NCBI RefSeq assembly: GCF_003852425.1
Contig: NZ_QAJN01000007.1
Coordinates: 324,473-388,472, forward strand
Direction: 5' to 3'
DNA: 64,000 bases
Origin: Paucibacter sp. KBW04
GTDB lineage: Bacteria; Pseudomonadota; Gammaproteobacteria; Burkholderiales; Burkholderiaceae_C
The notes beneath the pieces were generated by a model that was given only the letters and a program-made list of their open reading frames with translations, was not told where the DNA came from and made no database searches. Below, in pieces: positions 18,177 to 26,430 of this stretch. Each line of letters opens with the position of its first letter. Positions within the stretch are counted from its first letter, which is position 1. The position numbers and the translations under genes are program-made.

Positions 18177-19079
18177 TCAGACCTCGCGCAGCATCTCAAT
18201 AAAAGCCCGCAGCGCCGGGCTGGCCTGGCGCCGCCCGGGGTAGTAGAGCGAGAAGGCCGTGCCCACGGGGCAGAAGTCGGCCAAGACCTCTTGCAGGCGG
18301 CCGCTGGCCAAATGCTCGCGCGCGGCCTGCTCATAAACGTAGGCAAAGCCCAGGCCCTCCAGCGCCATGGGCAAGACCACGCTCTGGTCGTCCACCGTCA
18401 GCGGGCCTCGCACATCCAGGGTCAGGTCTTGCCCCTGGCTGACGAACTCCCAATGGAAGAGCGCCCCGCTGGCAAAACGCTGGCGTATGCAAGGGCGGGT
18501 GAGCAAGTCTTGCGGCGTCTGCGGCAGGCCCACACGGCTCAATAAATCAGGCGTGGCCACGACGATGAAGCGCTGGGCCGCGCTGAGCGGCACGGCCACC
18601 ATATCGGCGGGCAGGCGTTCAGCGAAACGCACGCCGGCATCGAAGCCGCGCTCGACGATGTCCACCATCTCGTCCTGGGTCGACAGCTCCAGCTGCACCT
18701 GCGGATACGCCCGCACATAGCGCGCCACGAGCGGCGCCAGCAGAAGACGCGCCGCACTGCGCGGCACGCTCAGGCGCAGGCTGCCGCTCAGCTCAGCGCC
18801 CAAGGCCCGCACGCTGGCAAAAGCCTGTTCCAGCTCAAGCAGCGCCGGCAGGCTTTGCGCCAGCAGGCGCTCACCCGCCGCCGTCAGCGCCACGCTGCGG
18901 GTGCTGCGATTCAGCAGCGGCAGGCCCAAGCTCTCTTCCAAGCGCCGCATGGCCTGGCTGACGGCCGAGGGGCTGAGGTTGAGAACGGTGGCGGCACGCC
19001 GATAGCTGCGTGCCTGGGCCACGGCGGCAAAGATGCGCAGCTGCTGAAGTTCGGGTTGTTGGATCACATCGTTATTCAC
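18177..19079 (-). CDS. LysR-family transcriptional regulator
   Basis: LysR protein of 300 residues with HTH at about 10-70 (LRIFAAVAQARSYRRAATVLNLSPSAVSQAMRRLE) and an effector domain at about 90-297. The frame is open far upstream; the GTG at 19079 (VNNDVIQQPELQQL) gives the typical N-terminal length, and an ATG at 19115 is an alternative. It is divergent from the aldo/keto reductase starting at 19185 with about 105 bp between, the standard LysR-target layout. That reductase is therefore the likely regulated gene. Confidence 0.92.
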   Translation of the reverse strand: MNNDVIQQPELQQLRIFAAVAQARSYRRAATVLNLSPSAVSQAMRRLEESLGLPLLNRSTRSVALTAAGERLLAQSLPALLELEQAFASVRALGAELSGSLRLSVPRSAARLLLAPLVARYVRAYPQVQLELSTQDEMVDIVERGFDAGVRFAERLPADMVAVPLSAAQRFIVVATPDLLSRVGLPQTPQDLLTRPCIRQRFASGALFHWEFVSQGQDLTLDVRGPLTVDDQSVVLPMALEGLGFAYVYEQAAREHLASGRLQEVLADFCPVGTAFSLYYPGRRQASPALRAFIEMLREV

Positions 19080-19184
19080 CGCGCGATTGTGAAGCAGGAC
19101 TGCACGGACCATGCAGCGCTGCGAGGCTTGTGGCCACCCCTCGCTACCGCGAGGATGCATGCCAACACGCAACAGGAGTTTTCC

Positions 19185-20207
19185 ATGAACAAAACCACCC
19201 CCGCCCTGCGCCATTTGGCTGGCCACAAGCTCCCCGCCCTTGGCCTGGGTTGCATGGGCATGAGCGAGTTCTACGGCGTGAGCGACGACGCCGAATCGTT
19301 GGCCACCTTGCATGCCGCCCGCGAACTGGGCCTGCGCCACTTCGACACGGCCGACACCTATGGCAGCGGCCATAACGAGCAATTGCTTGGGCGCTTTTTG
19401 GCCCAGCTGAGCCCGGCCCAAAGAGCCGAACTCTGCATCGCGACGAAGTTCGGCATCAAGCGCCCGCCCGGCACCTACGAGCGCCACATCGACAACTCCC
19501 CGGCCTACATCCGCAGCGCGTGTGAGGCTTCGTTGCAACGCCTGGGGGTGGAACAGATCGGGCTCTACTACGTGCACAGGCGCGACCCGGCTCAGCCCAT
19601 CGAGGCGGTGATGCAAACGCTGGCCGAGCTCAAGCGTGAGGGCAAGATAGGCGGTATCGGCCTCTCCGAAGTCAGCCTGGAAACCTTGGAACGCGCCCAT
19701 GCCGTGCATCCGGTGGCGGCCCTGCAAAGCGAGTACTCCTTGTGGGAGCGTGGTGCCGAAGCACAGATGCTGCCCGCCACCGCTCGCTTGGGCGTCGCCT
19801 TCGTGGCCTACAGCCCCCTGGGCCGCGCCCTTCTCAGTGCAGCCCTGCCTGCGAGCGATGCCTTGGCCGCGAACGACTTCCGTCGCGTCTTGCCCCGCTT
19901 CAATGGCGAAGCCGGTGAACAAAACCGCGCCCTGGCTCAACGCCTGGCCGAACTGGCCGAGGACTGGGGCCTGGCAGGACAAGCCTCCCAGTTGGCGCTG
20001 GCCTGGATCTTGGCTAAACAGCCCCATGCCTTGGTCATCCCCGGCACAAGGCGGCAAAAGCACCTGGGCAGCAATTGGGCGGCGGGCTCTTTGAACCTGA
20101 ATCCTGTGCAGGTTCAGACCCTGGACGATTTGTTTAAACCCGGCGCCGTGGCGGGGGAGCGGTATACCGAAGGGGGTTGGGTGGGGATTGAGTCACCGCG
20201 CGGGTGA
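19185..20207 (+). CDS. aldo/keto reductase
   Basis: NADPH-dependent oxidoreductase of the AKR superfamily, 340 residues, (beta/alpha)8 barrel. Signatures are the N-terminal PALGLGCMGMSEFYG, the catalytic Asp-Tyr block HFDTADTYGSGHNEQLLG, the Lys of IATKFGIK and the His-equivalent region LYYVHRRDP. The C-terminal LAWILAKQPHALVIPGTRR binds the cofactor. It is of the YakC/AKR13-like group that reduces aldehydes or ketones; the substrate is unknown. Good ribosome binding site CAGGAG. Divergent from a LysR regulator. Confidence 0.93.
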   Translation: MNKTTPALRHLAGHKLPALGLGCMGMSEFYGVSDDAESLATLHAARELGLRHFDTADTYGSGHNEQLLGRFLAQLSPAQRAELCIATKFGIKRPPGTYERHIDNSPAYIRSACEASLQRLGVEQIGLYYVHRRDPAQPIEAVMQTLAELKREGKIGGIGLSEVSLETLERAHAVHPVAALQSEYSLWERGAEAQMLPATARLGVAFVAYSPLGRALLSAALPASDALAANDFRRVLPRFNGEAGEQNRALAQRLAELAEDWGLAGQASQLALAWILAKQPHALVIPGTRRQKHLGSNWAAGSLNLNPVQVQTLDDLFKPGAVAGERYTEGGWVGIESPRG

Positions 20208-20211
20208 TGCC

Positions 20212-20547
20212 TCACTCTGCGGCGGCCTTTGTCGCCTTGATTTCTATGGCGCGGATCAGTAGTTGACGCTTTACGGCCAAGGCGCAGGAGACACCTGCAA
20301 ATACCCAGATTCCGGGGGCGGCACTGTCTGTGACGAACATGAATGTCCCTGCCAACAGACAAGTCGCGCCATGGAAGAAGTGAACGGCGGCGAACTGACG
20401 CCTAAGAAAGGCGGCTCCGGGAAGTGGGCCTGAACCGAATCGCACGAGGTCAACTCGCTTGTTGAATTGAATCTGATAAGCCGACCAAAGCAAGAAAGGG
20501 CCCAGCGCGACAAGTAGGCCGGTAAGTAGCAGCACTTCAGTTTTCAT
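20212..20547 (-). CDS. small integral membrane protein, unknown function
   Basis: Protein of 111 residues from the ATG at 20547. It has about three hydrophobic segments (LLLTGLLVALGPFLLWSAY; a middle stretch FFHGATCLLAGTFMFVT; IWVFAGVSCALAVKRQLL) and a charged C-terminus. No family recognised. Codon use here is less GC-biased than in flanking genes, as in the whole 20.2-21.2 kb islet. It lies in the same orientation as, and just downstream of, an integron-type cassette, so it may be part of a second cassette that has lost its attC, or simply a neighbouring acquired gene. Confidence 0.6.
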   Translation of the reverse strand: MKTEVLLLTGLLVALGPFLLWSAYQIQFNKRVDLVRFGSGPLPGAAFLRRQFAAVHFFHGATCLLAGTFMFVTDSAAPGIWVFAGVSCALAVKRQLLIRAIEIKATKAAAE

Positions 20548-20692
20548 TGTGGTTCGTGCGATTGAGTCTTGGGGTTTCGCCTTCGGGGAGAGCGGGAAGG
20601 CGAGGAGAGTCCGTGATTCTGAGGGGGCTGCGGGCTCGAACAGTGAGCTTGGCCGTTGAAAGTGCAAGCGCGCCAGGGATGACTACTGTCAG

Positions 20693-20761
20693 GCCCAACG
20701 TCAAAGTTCAGCGGACCAGCCAGCGGAGCTGGCGCAGGTCCGCTGCAATGTTCGGTTGAGC
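20693..20761 (-). repeat. attC recombination site (integron cassette)
   Basis: 69-bp imperfect palindrome with full attC architecture, read on the minus strand. R'' is GCTCAAC (RYYYAAC, 20761-20755), L'' TTGCAGCGGACC (20748-20737), L' GGTCCGCTGAA (20717-20707) and R' GTTGGGC (GTTRRRY, 20699-20693). L'' pairs with L' except for one extra G in L'', the extrahelical base typical of attC sites. An inner CCAGC/GCTGG stem fills the middle. It begins one base after the stop of the 88-residue ORF, the standard cassette layout. Confidence 0.85.
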
Positions 20762-21042
20762 ATCACGCGCCGTCCGCCGTCATGCGCATGGCACTGAAAG
20801 CGATGTACTCGTCGGAGTAGGCCGGCCCAAACGATTCCGTGCCTGCCAACCATGCATCGAGTTCATCGTCGTGCCGACGAACCGACTCACGAAGGTGCTG
20901 GAGCTCTTCTGGAGTGGCGGACCTTCGTACGAGCTCGCGACCTCGGTCATCGGCGACACCGAAACGCTCAGCAAGCTCGACGAGCGAGTGAAGCTTTTCG
21001 GGAACCTTTGAAAGGTGTAGCCGCTTCATGTCTGATGCTCAA
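20699..21042 (-). mobile_element. complete integron-type gene cassette, no integrase in window
   Basis: The cassette runs from the core site GTTGAGC (21043-21037, minus strand) through one ORF to the attC site ending in GTTGGGC. Cutting G/TT at both core sites gives a 344-bp unit. The 5' core TTGAGC is the exact complement of the attC R'' box GCTCAAC, as expected when both came from one circular cassette, while the 3' core differs. No integron integrase is present in the window, so this is a stranded single cassette (CALIN-like). Confidence 0.8.
20763..21029 (-). CDS. cassette-borne hypothetical protein
   Basis: Protein of 88 residues encoded inside the integron cassette. It is charged and helical (VPEKLHSLVELAERFGV; then a segment ATPEELQHLRESVRRHDDEL), with no signal peptide or membrane segment and no recognised domain. 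The start codon lies 7 bases after the 5' core site and the stop one base before the attC, which is strong support that it is the cassette gene. Base composition is lower in GC than the flanking chromosome. Function unknown. Confidence 0.7.
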   Translation of the reverse strand: MKRLHLSKVPEKLHSLVELAERFGVADDRGRELVRRSATPEELQHLRESVRRHDDELDAWLAGTESFGPAYSDEYIAFSAMRMTADGA

Positions 21043-21193
21043 CTTTGTTTTCGGCAATTCGTTAACGATTTGTGCGCGAGATTTAAGCACGCGATTGAGA
21101 CACGCCCAATCCGCTGAATTCACCGCACTGGAAACGTGCTCAAACCCGCGCTAGGCAGCAGACGATATTCCTTTGCCTAACTCGGCAATGAAT

Positions 21194-22696
21194 TCACACA
21201 ATCTGGCTTGTCGCCTGCCCCCCAGGCGCCTTTTCCCTTCGCATGCTGCGCAGCAATGAAACCACCATCCCGCCCAAGATCAATACAGCGAGCCCCAAGG
21301 CCGCCCACAGCCAGGCGCGCTGCGGCTTGGCACTCGCCTGCGGGTCCTTCGCCTTGGGGGCCGAAGAAGCCGCGGGCTTGGGCGGATTCATGCGCACATG
21401 CGCCCAGTCCAGGCTGGCCTGACCTGCGGTGCGCAGGGCGGCGGGGCCGGCGGCAGCGTCGCCCGGCACCAGGCTGGCCAGGCTAAGCGGCAGGCCGCTT
21501 GGCACTGAAGCATTGGCCGCACCCGGCTCGACTGGCCGCTGCCAGCTCAGGGCATAAGGCCCGGGCCCGCTGGCCAGCAAGAGCAGGCTGCGGGTCTGGC
21601 TGGCTACTTTCAGCAGGGGCGGGCGCGCGCCCAGCTGGCTGATGGGGCCGGCGCTTGTGCGCAGGCGCAGGGTGTGAAAGCTGGGGCCGTCCAGGACCAG
21701 ATCGGGGGTGCTGGTCTCGGCGCCGCCATGCTGGATGCGATAGGCCATGCTGCTGGCCAGGCCTTCTTCTTGCTCGGGCACGGTCCAGCTCTGCGCCTCT
21801 TTGTGGCGCAGGGCATAGAGTGGGTTGCGGCTGTGGCCGCGCAAGGTGGGCGTTACGGTATAGCTGGAGCGCAGGCCGCTCAGCGTCACCGGCGCCAGCA
21901 CATTGGGCTCCTGCAACTCGATGCGCACAGCGTGCAGGGGCAAGGGGCCGGGCAGGGGGTAGTCGCAGCTCTGCGGGCCGCAGCTGCTGGGCGCGATGGG
22001 GGCCGACCATTGCAGGGCGGGCAGGGCTTGGGCGCTTTGCACGGCGTCGATGCGCAGGGCTTGCAGGCGCGCGCTCTTGGCGGGGTCCAGCCAGCGCAGG
22101 CGCAGATAGCGAGACTTGCGGCCTTGCAGGTCCAGCTGCAGGCGCTCGATCTGGGCAGCGCCACTGCGCAGGCGCGCCAGCTGCTCCGTCCCCGTCAAGA
22201 CCTGCCAGGTCTTGAGGTCCTCGCTGCCTTCCAGCTGGTAGGCGAACAAGCCCTCGACCTCGGGCGCCAGCTCAAACGTCGCTTGCAGAAATTCGCCCTG
22301 CACCCGGGAGGCGTCGAAGATCAGGTCGGCGCCTGCAGGCGCGGGCTCGCCCAGCGCGATCAGGCTCAGGCGGCCGTCCTTGCCCACGCGCAGGCCCAGG
22401 GTGTCGGCCCCCGCCTTGGGCTGACGCGGCAGGCTGAACTGAGGCAGCAGATAACTTTTTCTTTGAGCGGTCTCCAGCGCCGTGTCGGTCCAGGGGTCCA
22501 GCCAGGCGAAAGGCATGTCCCGCCCCGCCGCATTGCGCAGGCGCAAATCGCTCAGGGACGGGTCGGTCACGCCCTGGTAGATGCTCAGCGGCAATTCCAG
22601 GCGGTAGTAAGGCCCATGGCCCTGCAAGAGCACCGGCACCTCGTGCGCAAAGGCTGGCAAGCCAGCCAAGCAAACAAGCGACAACCAACGCTTCAT
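21194..22696 (-). CDS. DUF3999 domain-containing exported protein
   Basis: Protein of 500 residues with an N-terminal signal peptide (LSLVCLAGLPAFA, cleavage after FAHE region about residue 17). It has a long periplasmic beta-rich DUF3999 region and one C-terminal transmembrane helix (WAALGLAVLILGGMVVSLL, about 462-481) followed by a basic tail. DUF3999 proteins are consistently found beside DUF2339 membrane proteins, as here: the ATG overlaps the DUF2339 stop (ATGA). The pair probably forms one inner-membrane complex with a periplasmic part; its role is not known. Confidence 0.85.
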   Translation of the reverse strand: MKRWLSLVCLAGLPAFAHEVPVLLQGHGPYYRLELPLSIYQGVTDPSLSDLRLRNAAGRDMPFAWLDPWTDTALETAQRKSYLLPQFSLPRQPKAGADTLGLRVGKDGRLSLIALGEPAPAGADLIFDASRVQGEFLQATFELAPEVEGLFAYQLEGSEDLKTWQVLTGTEQLARLRSGAAQIERLQLDLQGRKSRYLRLRWLDPAKSARLQALRIDAVQSAQALPALQWSAPIAPSSCGPQSCDYPLPGPLPLHAVRIELQEPNVLAPVTLSGLRSSYTVTPTLRGHSRNPLYALRHKEAQSWTVPEQEEGLASSMAYRIQHGGAETSTPDLVLDGPSFHTLRLRTSAGPISQLGARPPLLKVASQTRSLLLLASGPGPYALSWQRPVEPGAANASVPSGLPLSLASLVPGDAAAGPAALRTAGQASLDWAHVRMNPPKPAASSAPKAKDPQASAKPQRAWLWAALGLAVLILGGMVVSLLRSMRREKAPGGQATSQIV

Positions 22697-25600
22697 GCCG
22701 CTTGCTCCTTGTTCTCAACAACCTTGCCCGGCACCGGCGCAAAGTAACCCACCACCAGGATCAACACGCCGACACCGATGAAGGACACGATGCGGTAAAG
22801 GCCGCCGCGGTCCGCCATCTCCACCAGCAAGAGCTTGGCCACCACCACGCCCAGCAGCACCGCGCCTGCGGCCCAGGTCGCACGGGTCTGGCGGCGATTG
22901 CCCCAGACCATGGCCAGCACCCCGCACAAGGCCCAGACGATGGACACCGCCGCCTGCGCCAGACGCGAGGCCCACAGCGCGTCCCAGTCCCAAGCCACGC
23001 CCGCCAGATGATGGACGCTGCGCAGCACCAGGCCGGTGATCAAGGCCAGGGCCGTGGCAGCCAGCAGGGCCTGCACCTCTGGCCTCAAGGCCCCGTACAG
23101 GGCCCGCCACCAAGCCAACAAAGCGGCCAAGCTCAGCGCCTGAGCCAGCTCCAGCGGGTTGAGCAGGGGCAGATAGGGCAGGGGCGCGGCCGAGCCCTCG
23201 CAAAGCACATTGCCCAGCCACAGCCACAGCATCAACAAAGCAGCCACGGGTGCCATGGCCAGTTCCAGATAAGTCTGGCGCCAAGCTTGCAGCGGCCAGC
23301 GGGCTTGCAAGGCGGGGCGGCTCAAGGCCCAGGCCAGGAGCGCCGGCACGGCGGCCCAAGCGGCCACGGTCCAGCCGGAAGTCTCGCCAAACACCAAGCC
23401 TGCACGGCGCCCCGCCTCCAGCATGGCCAGGGCGGCAAAGAACCAGAAGCCCAGCACATGCACGCCGGCACACAGGCGGGCGTCGAGCCAGCGCGGCAGC
23501 TCGCGCAGCAGGCGCAGATGCCAGACCAGAGCCAGCGGCCACAGCAGCCAACCCCAGTGTTGCGAAGGCAGCTCGCCGCCGTAGGCCAGGGCCGCCACCA
23601 TCAGGCCCGGCACGGTGGCCGCCGTGATGGCGCCCAGCTCGGGCCAGTCGCGCCGCCGCGCGATCCAACTCGCGAGAACCGAGCTGCACAGGATCAGCCC
23701 CACATCCAGAGCCAGGGCCCAATCGCCCTCGGGCGCGGCCAGGCTCAGCATGCGCCAGCCTTCCAGATGCCAGGCCAGCAGCCAGGCGGCCAGGCCCCAG
23801 CCGGGCAGCAGCCAGGGCAGGGGCTGCTGCCTCGTCCAGAGGTTGGCCCAGCCGGGCGGGCGCTTGTGATGCCGCTCGCCCGCCATCAGCCACGCCTGAG
23901 CCAGCAAGCCCAGGCCGAGCGCCAGCAAGGCGTAGAAGAGGCGATGGGCGGCCTGCTGTGCCGGGCTGGGCCAGTCCATCAGCAAAAAGCCCAGGGCCGA
24001 CACCGGCAAGGCCAGGGCCAGCCAGGCCGTGGCGCTATGGCTCATGCGCAGGCTCAAGGCCAGCACGCCCACGGCCGTCAGCGGCCACAGAATCGCCGCC
24101 TCATTCCAGCCCAGGCCGAACAGGGTGGCCAGATGCAACAAGGCCAGGCCACCGGCCAGACCCAGCTGCTGAGCCCAGCTCCATTGCGCGGCCTGCTGCG
24201 CGGCCAGCCAGACGCGGCGCTGCGCCAGCATGCTCCACAGGGCGCCGCCCAGAATGCTCAGCGCGATCAGGCCGGCCGCGAGCGCACCGCGCCAGCCGCT
24301 GGCCAAGGCGGCCGCCTCGGCACCCGCATCGACCGGCCTATGCAGGGTGAACAAAAAGCTGCCCACCGCCAGCAGACGCAGGACATGGCTCAAGGGCAGG
24401 AACTCCGCCAAGCCCCGCTGCTGCCACAGGTATTGCAAGGGCAGGGCCAGCAAGGCCGTGGCCACCGCTGCAAAAGGCGGCGACAAGAGCTGCCAGGGCA
24501 GCATCAGGCCGGCACCGACGCCCAGCCACAGGGCCAAAAGACCCAGCGGCCGCTGCAGCGCCGAGGCCCGCTCGGCCTCGGGCAGGCGGCGATGCAAGGC
24601 CCACACCACCAGCGCGCTCAGGCTCAAAAGGATGGGCCCGATGAGCGAACCCATCAACAAGGGCGTGCCCGGCGTGAGGTCCACAACCGTCGCGCCCAGC
24701 AGCTTGAAGGCCGCACCGAACAAGACCAGCAGGGCCAGCAGGCGCGCGTACGGCCGCTGCTGGCGCGCACCCAGCCAGAACATGCCCGCGCCTTCAACCG
24801 CCCAGGCCGCGCTGGTCCACTGGCCTTCCAGGCCCAGCGGAATCGCGAGCGTGACGAAGATGCCGGCCACGATGGCATAGGCCTCGGCCAGCAAGGACAA
24901 ACCACCCTTTTGACGCTGGAACACCAGGCGGGCAAGCAACAAATAAAACGCTGCCAGCCCCAAGGCCGAGAAGGCCGGGCCGTTGTGCCATTCCTTGCTC
25001 AGCAGGTACTGCAGGCCGAAGGCGGTGATGGGCGTGCCGAAGACCAGGGCGCTGTCCACCCGGCCCACGGCCTTCAGCGCTTGCAGCGGCGAGGCCCCGA
25101 CCTGGCTTTCGGCCAGGGTGCGGCGCGCAAACAGCAGGCCGATCAAGGCGAACAGCAGGAAGAACAAGATCAAAAAGGGCTGGGCAATGCCGTATTGATC
25201 GGGGCTGTAGTACTTGTCGGCCCAGCCGGCGGCGAGGGCAAAGGTGCCCACAAAGCCGATCAGGTTCAGCACCCGCCAGGCCTTGAACCAGGCGATGGCG
25301 AAAATGCCCAGGTCCAGAATCGTCAGGTAGAGGAAGAGCGGCACCGGCCGGTTGCTGCCGGTGGACATCAACACCGGCGAGGCAAAGCCCTCCAGCGCGG
25401 CGATGATGGCCAGCACCGGCGCGTTTTGCAGCACGGCCAGGGCAGCGCCCAGCATGGCAACCAGGGCCAGCAGGCCGAAGCCGGCCTCGGGGGCGATCAG
25501 GCCATGCATCTTCACGGCCGCCAGGCAGGTCAGGTAAAACACCCCCACGCCCATGCCTTGCAAGGACAGGGCGTAGTCGCGCCGACGCTCCCGCAGCCAC

Positions 25601-26331
25601 CAGCCCAGGGCCAGGATGGCGGCACCGGCCAAGGCCACACCGGCATAGCGCAGCTCGATGGGCACGGTGACCCGCTCGGCCGTATAGCGCAGCAGGAAAA
25701 CAAAGCCCAGGAAGAGGATGAAGACGCCGATCTTGACCAGGGTGTTGCCACCCCAGATCAGATTGGCGATGGGCGCGGGCAGACGTTCGCGCAAGGGCTT
25801 GGCCGGCACGGGCGGAACTGCAGGCGGGCGCACGGGCCGGGGCTGAACCGGAGGCGATGGTGGCAGCTCCAGCGGCAGGGGCAGGTCGATCTCGGCTTTG
25901 GCTTCGGCATTAACCTCAGCCTTTGCCACTGCCGGTGTGGCGGCAACCACAGGAAGGGTCACGCTGGGAGGGGCAGGCACCTTGGCCGGAACCGCGGGGC
26001 TGGCGGTGCTGGGAGCCTGCACGGGCTTCGGCGAAGCGCTTTCGCCACTCGCGGCCGGCGCCGACCCTGCTTGCATCTGCTGGCGCAAGCTGCGCAGCTC
26101 GGTCTCGGCCTTGGAAAGGCGGCGCTCCAGGGTCTGCACCAGGGCGCGCAGCTCGGCAATGGCGATCTGGGTTTGCGAAGCGTCCGCCGCCCGCTGGCCC
26201 GAGGCCTCAGCGCCGCGTTTGGCCCAGGCATAGCCGCCGACGCCGCCCAGCAGGCCTAGCAGCAAGGCGCCCGGCACACCGCCGAGCACGGCGCCCAATA
26301 GCAACCCAATGACTCCACCCAACAACCCCAT
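22693..26331 (-). CDS. DUF2339 multi-pass membrane protein
   Basis: Very hydrophobic protein of 1212 residues. It opens with a glycine-rich hydrophobic hairpin (LLGGVIGLLLGAVLGGVPGA), then a coiled coil (about 50-90, ELRALVQTLERRLSKAETEL) and a Pro/Ala/Val-rich linker (about 95-180). After that come two dozen or more transmembrane helices to the C-terminus. This is the normal DUF2339 layout. Function is unestablished; the Wzy/acyltransferase-like density of helices suggests a transport or envelope role, but that is a guess. It is translationally coupled to the DUF3999 gene downstream. Confidence 0.88.
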   Translation of the reverse strand: MGLLGGVIGLLLGAVLGGVPGALLLGLLGGVGGYAWAKRGAEASGQRAADASQTQIAIAELRALVQTLERRLSKAETELRSLRQQMQAGSAPAASGESASPKPVQAPSTASPAVPAKVPAPPSVTLPVVAATPAVAKAEVNAEAKAEIDLPLPLELPPSPPVQPRPVRPPAVPPVPAKPLRERLPAPIANLIWGGNTLVKIGVFILFLGFVFLLRYTAERVTVPIELRYAGVALAGAAILALGWWLRERRRDYALSLQGMGVGVFYLTCLAAVKMHGLIAPEAGFGLLALVAMLGAALAVLQNAPVLAIIAALEGFASPVLMSTGSNRPVPLFLYLTILDLGIFAIAWFKAWRVLNLIGFVGTFALAAGWADKYYSPDQYGIAQPFLILFFLLFALIGLLFARRTLAESQVGASPLQALKAVGRVDSALVFGTPITAFGLQYLLSKEWHNGPAFSALGLAAFYLLLARLVFQRQKGGLSLLAEAYAIVAGIFVTLAIPLGLEGQWTSAAWAVEGAGMFWLGARQQRPYARLLALLVLFGAAFKLLGATVVDLTPGTPLLMGSLIGPILLSLSALVVWALHRRLPEAERASALQRPLGLLALWLGVGAGLMLPWQLLSPPFAAVATALLALPLQYLWQQRGLAEFLPLSHVLRLLAVGSFLFTLHRPVDAGAEAAALASGWRGALAAGLIALSILGGALWSMLAQRRVWLAAQQAAQWSWAQQLGLAGGLALLHLATLFGLGWNEAAILWPLTAVGVLALSLRMSHSATAWLALALPVSALGFLLMDWPSPAQQAAHRLFYALLALGLGLLAQAWLMAGERHHKRPPGWANLWTRQQPLPWLLPGWGLAAWLLAWHLEGWRMLSLAAPEGDWALALDVGLILCSSVLASWIARRRDWPELGAITAATVPGLMVAALAYGGELPSQHWGWLLWPLALVWHLRLLRELPRWLDARLCAGVHVLGFWFFAALAMLEAGRRAGLVFGETSGWTVAAWAAVPALLAWALSRPALQARWPLQAWRQTYLELAMAPVAALLMLWLWLGNVLCEGSAAPLPYLPLLNPLELAQALSLAALLAWWRALYGALRPEVQALLAATALALITGLVLRSVHHLAGVAWDWDALWASRLAQAAVSIVWALCGVLAMVWGNRRQTRATWAAGAVLLGVVVAKLLLVEMADRGGLYRIVSFIGVGVLILVVGYFAPVPGKVVENKEQAA

Positions 26332-26430
26332 CCCAGCCCCCAGTCTTTGTCTTGGAGCGGCATGCTACGCGTAAAGCGCGGGCGGCGATGCCCGCCCAAA
26401 AGGGTGGGGCCGCCAGGCCGGGGCGGGCAC

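Noticed and set aside
21175..21181. GCCTAAC as a further integron core site
   Set aside because: Matches the 7-mer consensus, but no paired L boxes or second core site lie within attC distance; it is probably chance.
21044..21193. A second attC or attI upstream of the cassette
   Set aside because: Beyond the core site GTTGAGC I could find no R'' box or L-box pairing; an attI cannot be recognised without its integrase.
22702..26259. 1185-codon plus-strand open frame opposite DUF2339
   Set aside because: The translation is Gln/Gly/His/Arg-rich antisense noise; the minus strand gives a coherent membrane protein with coupled DUF3999.
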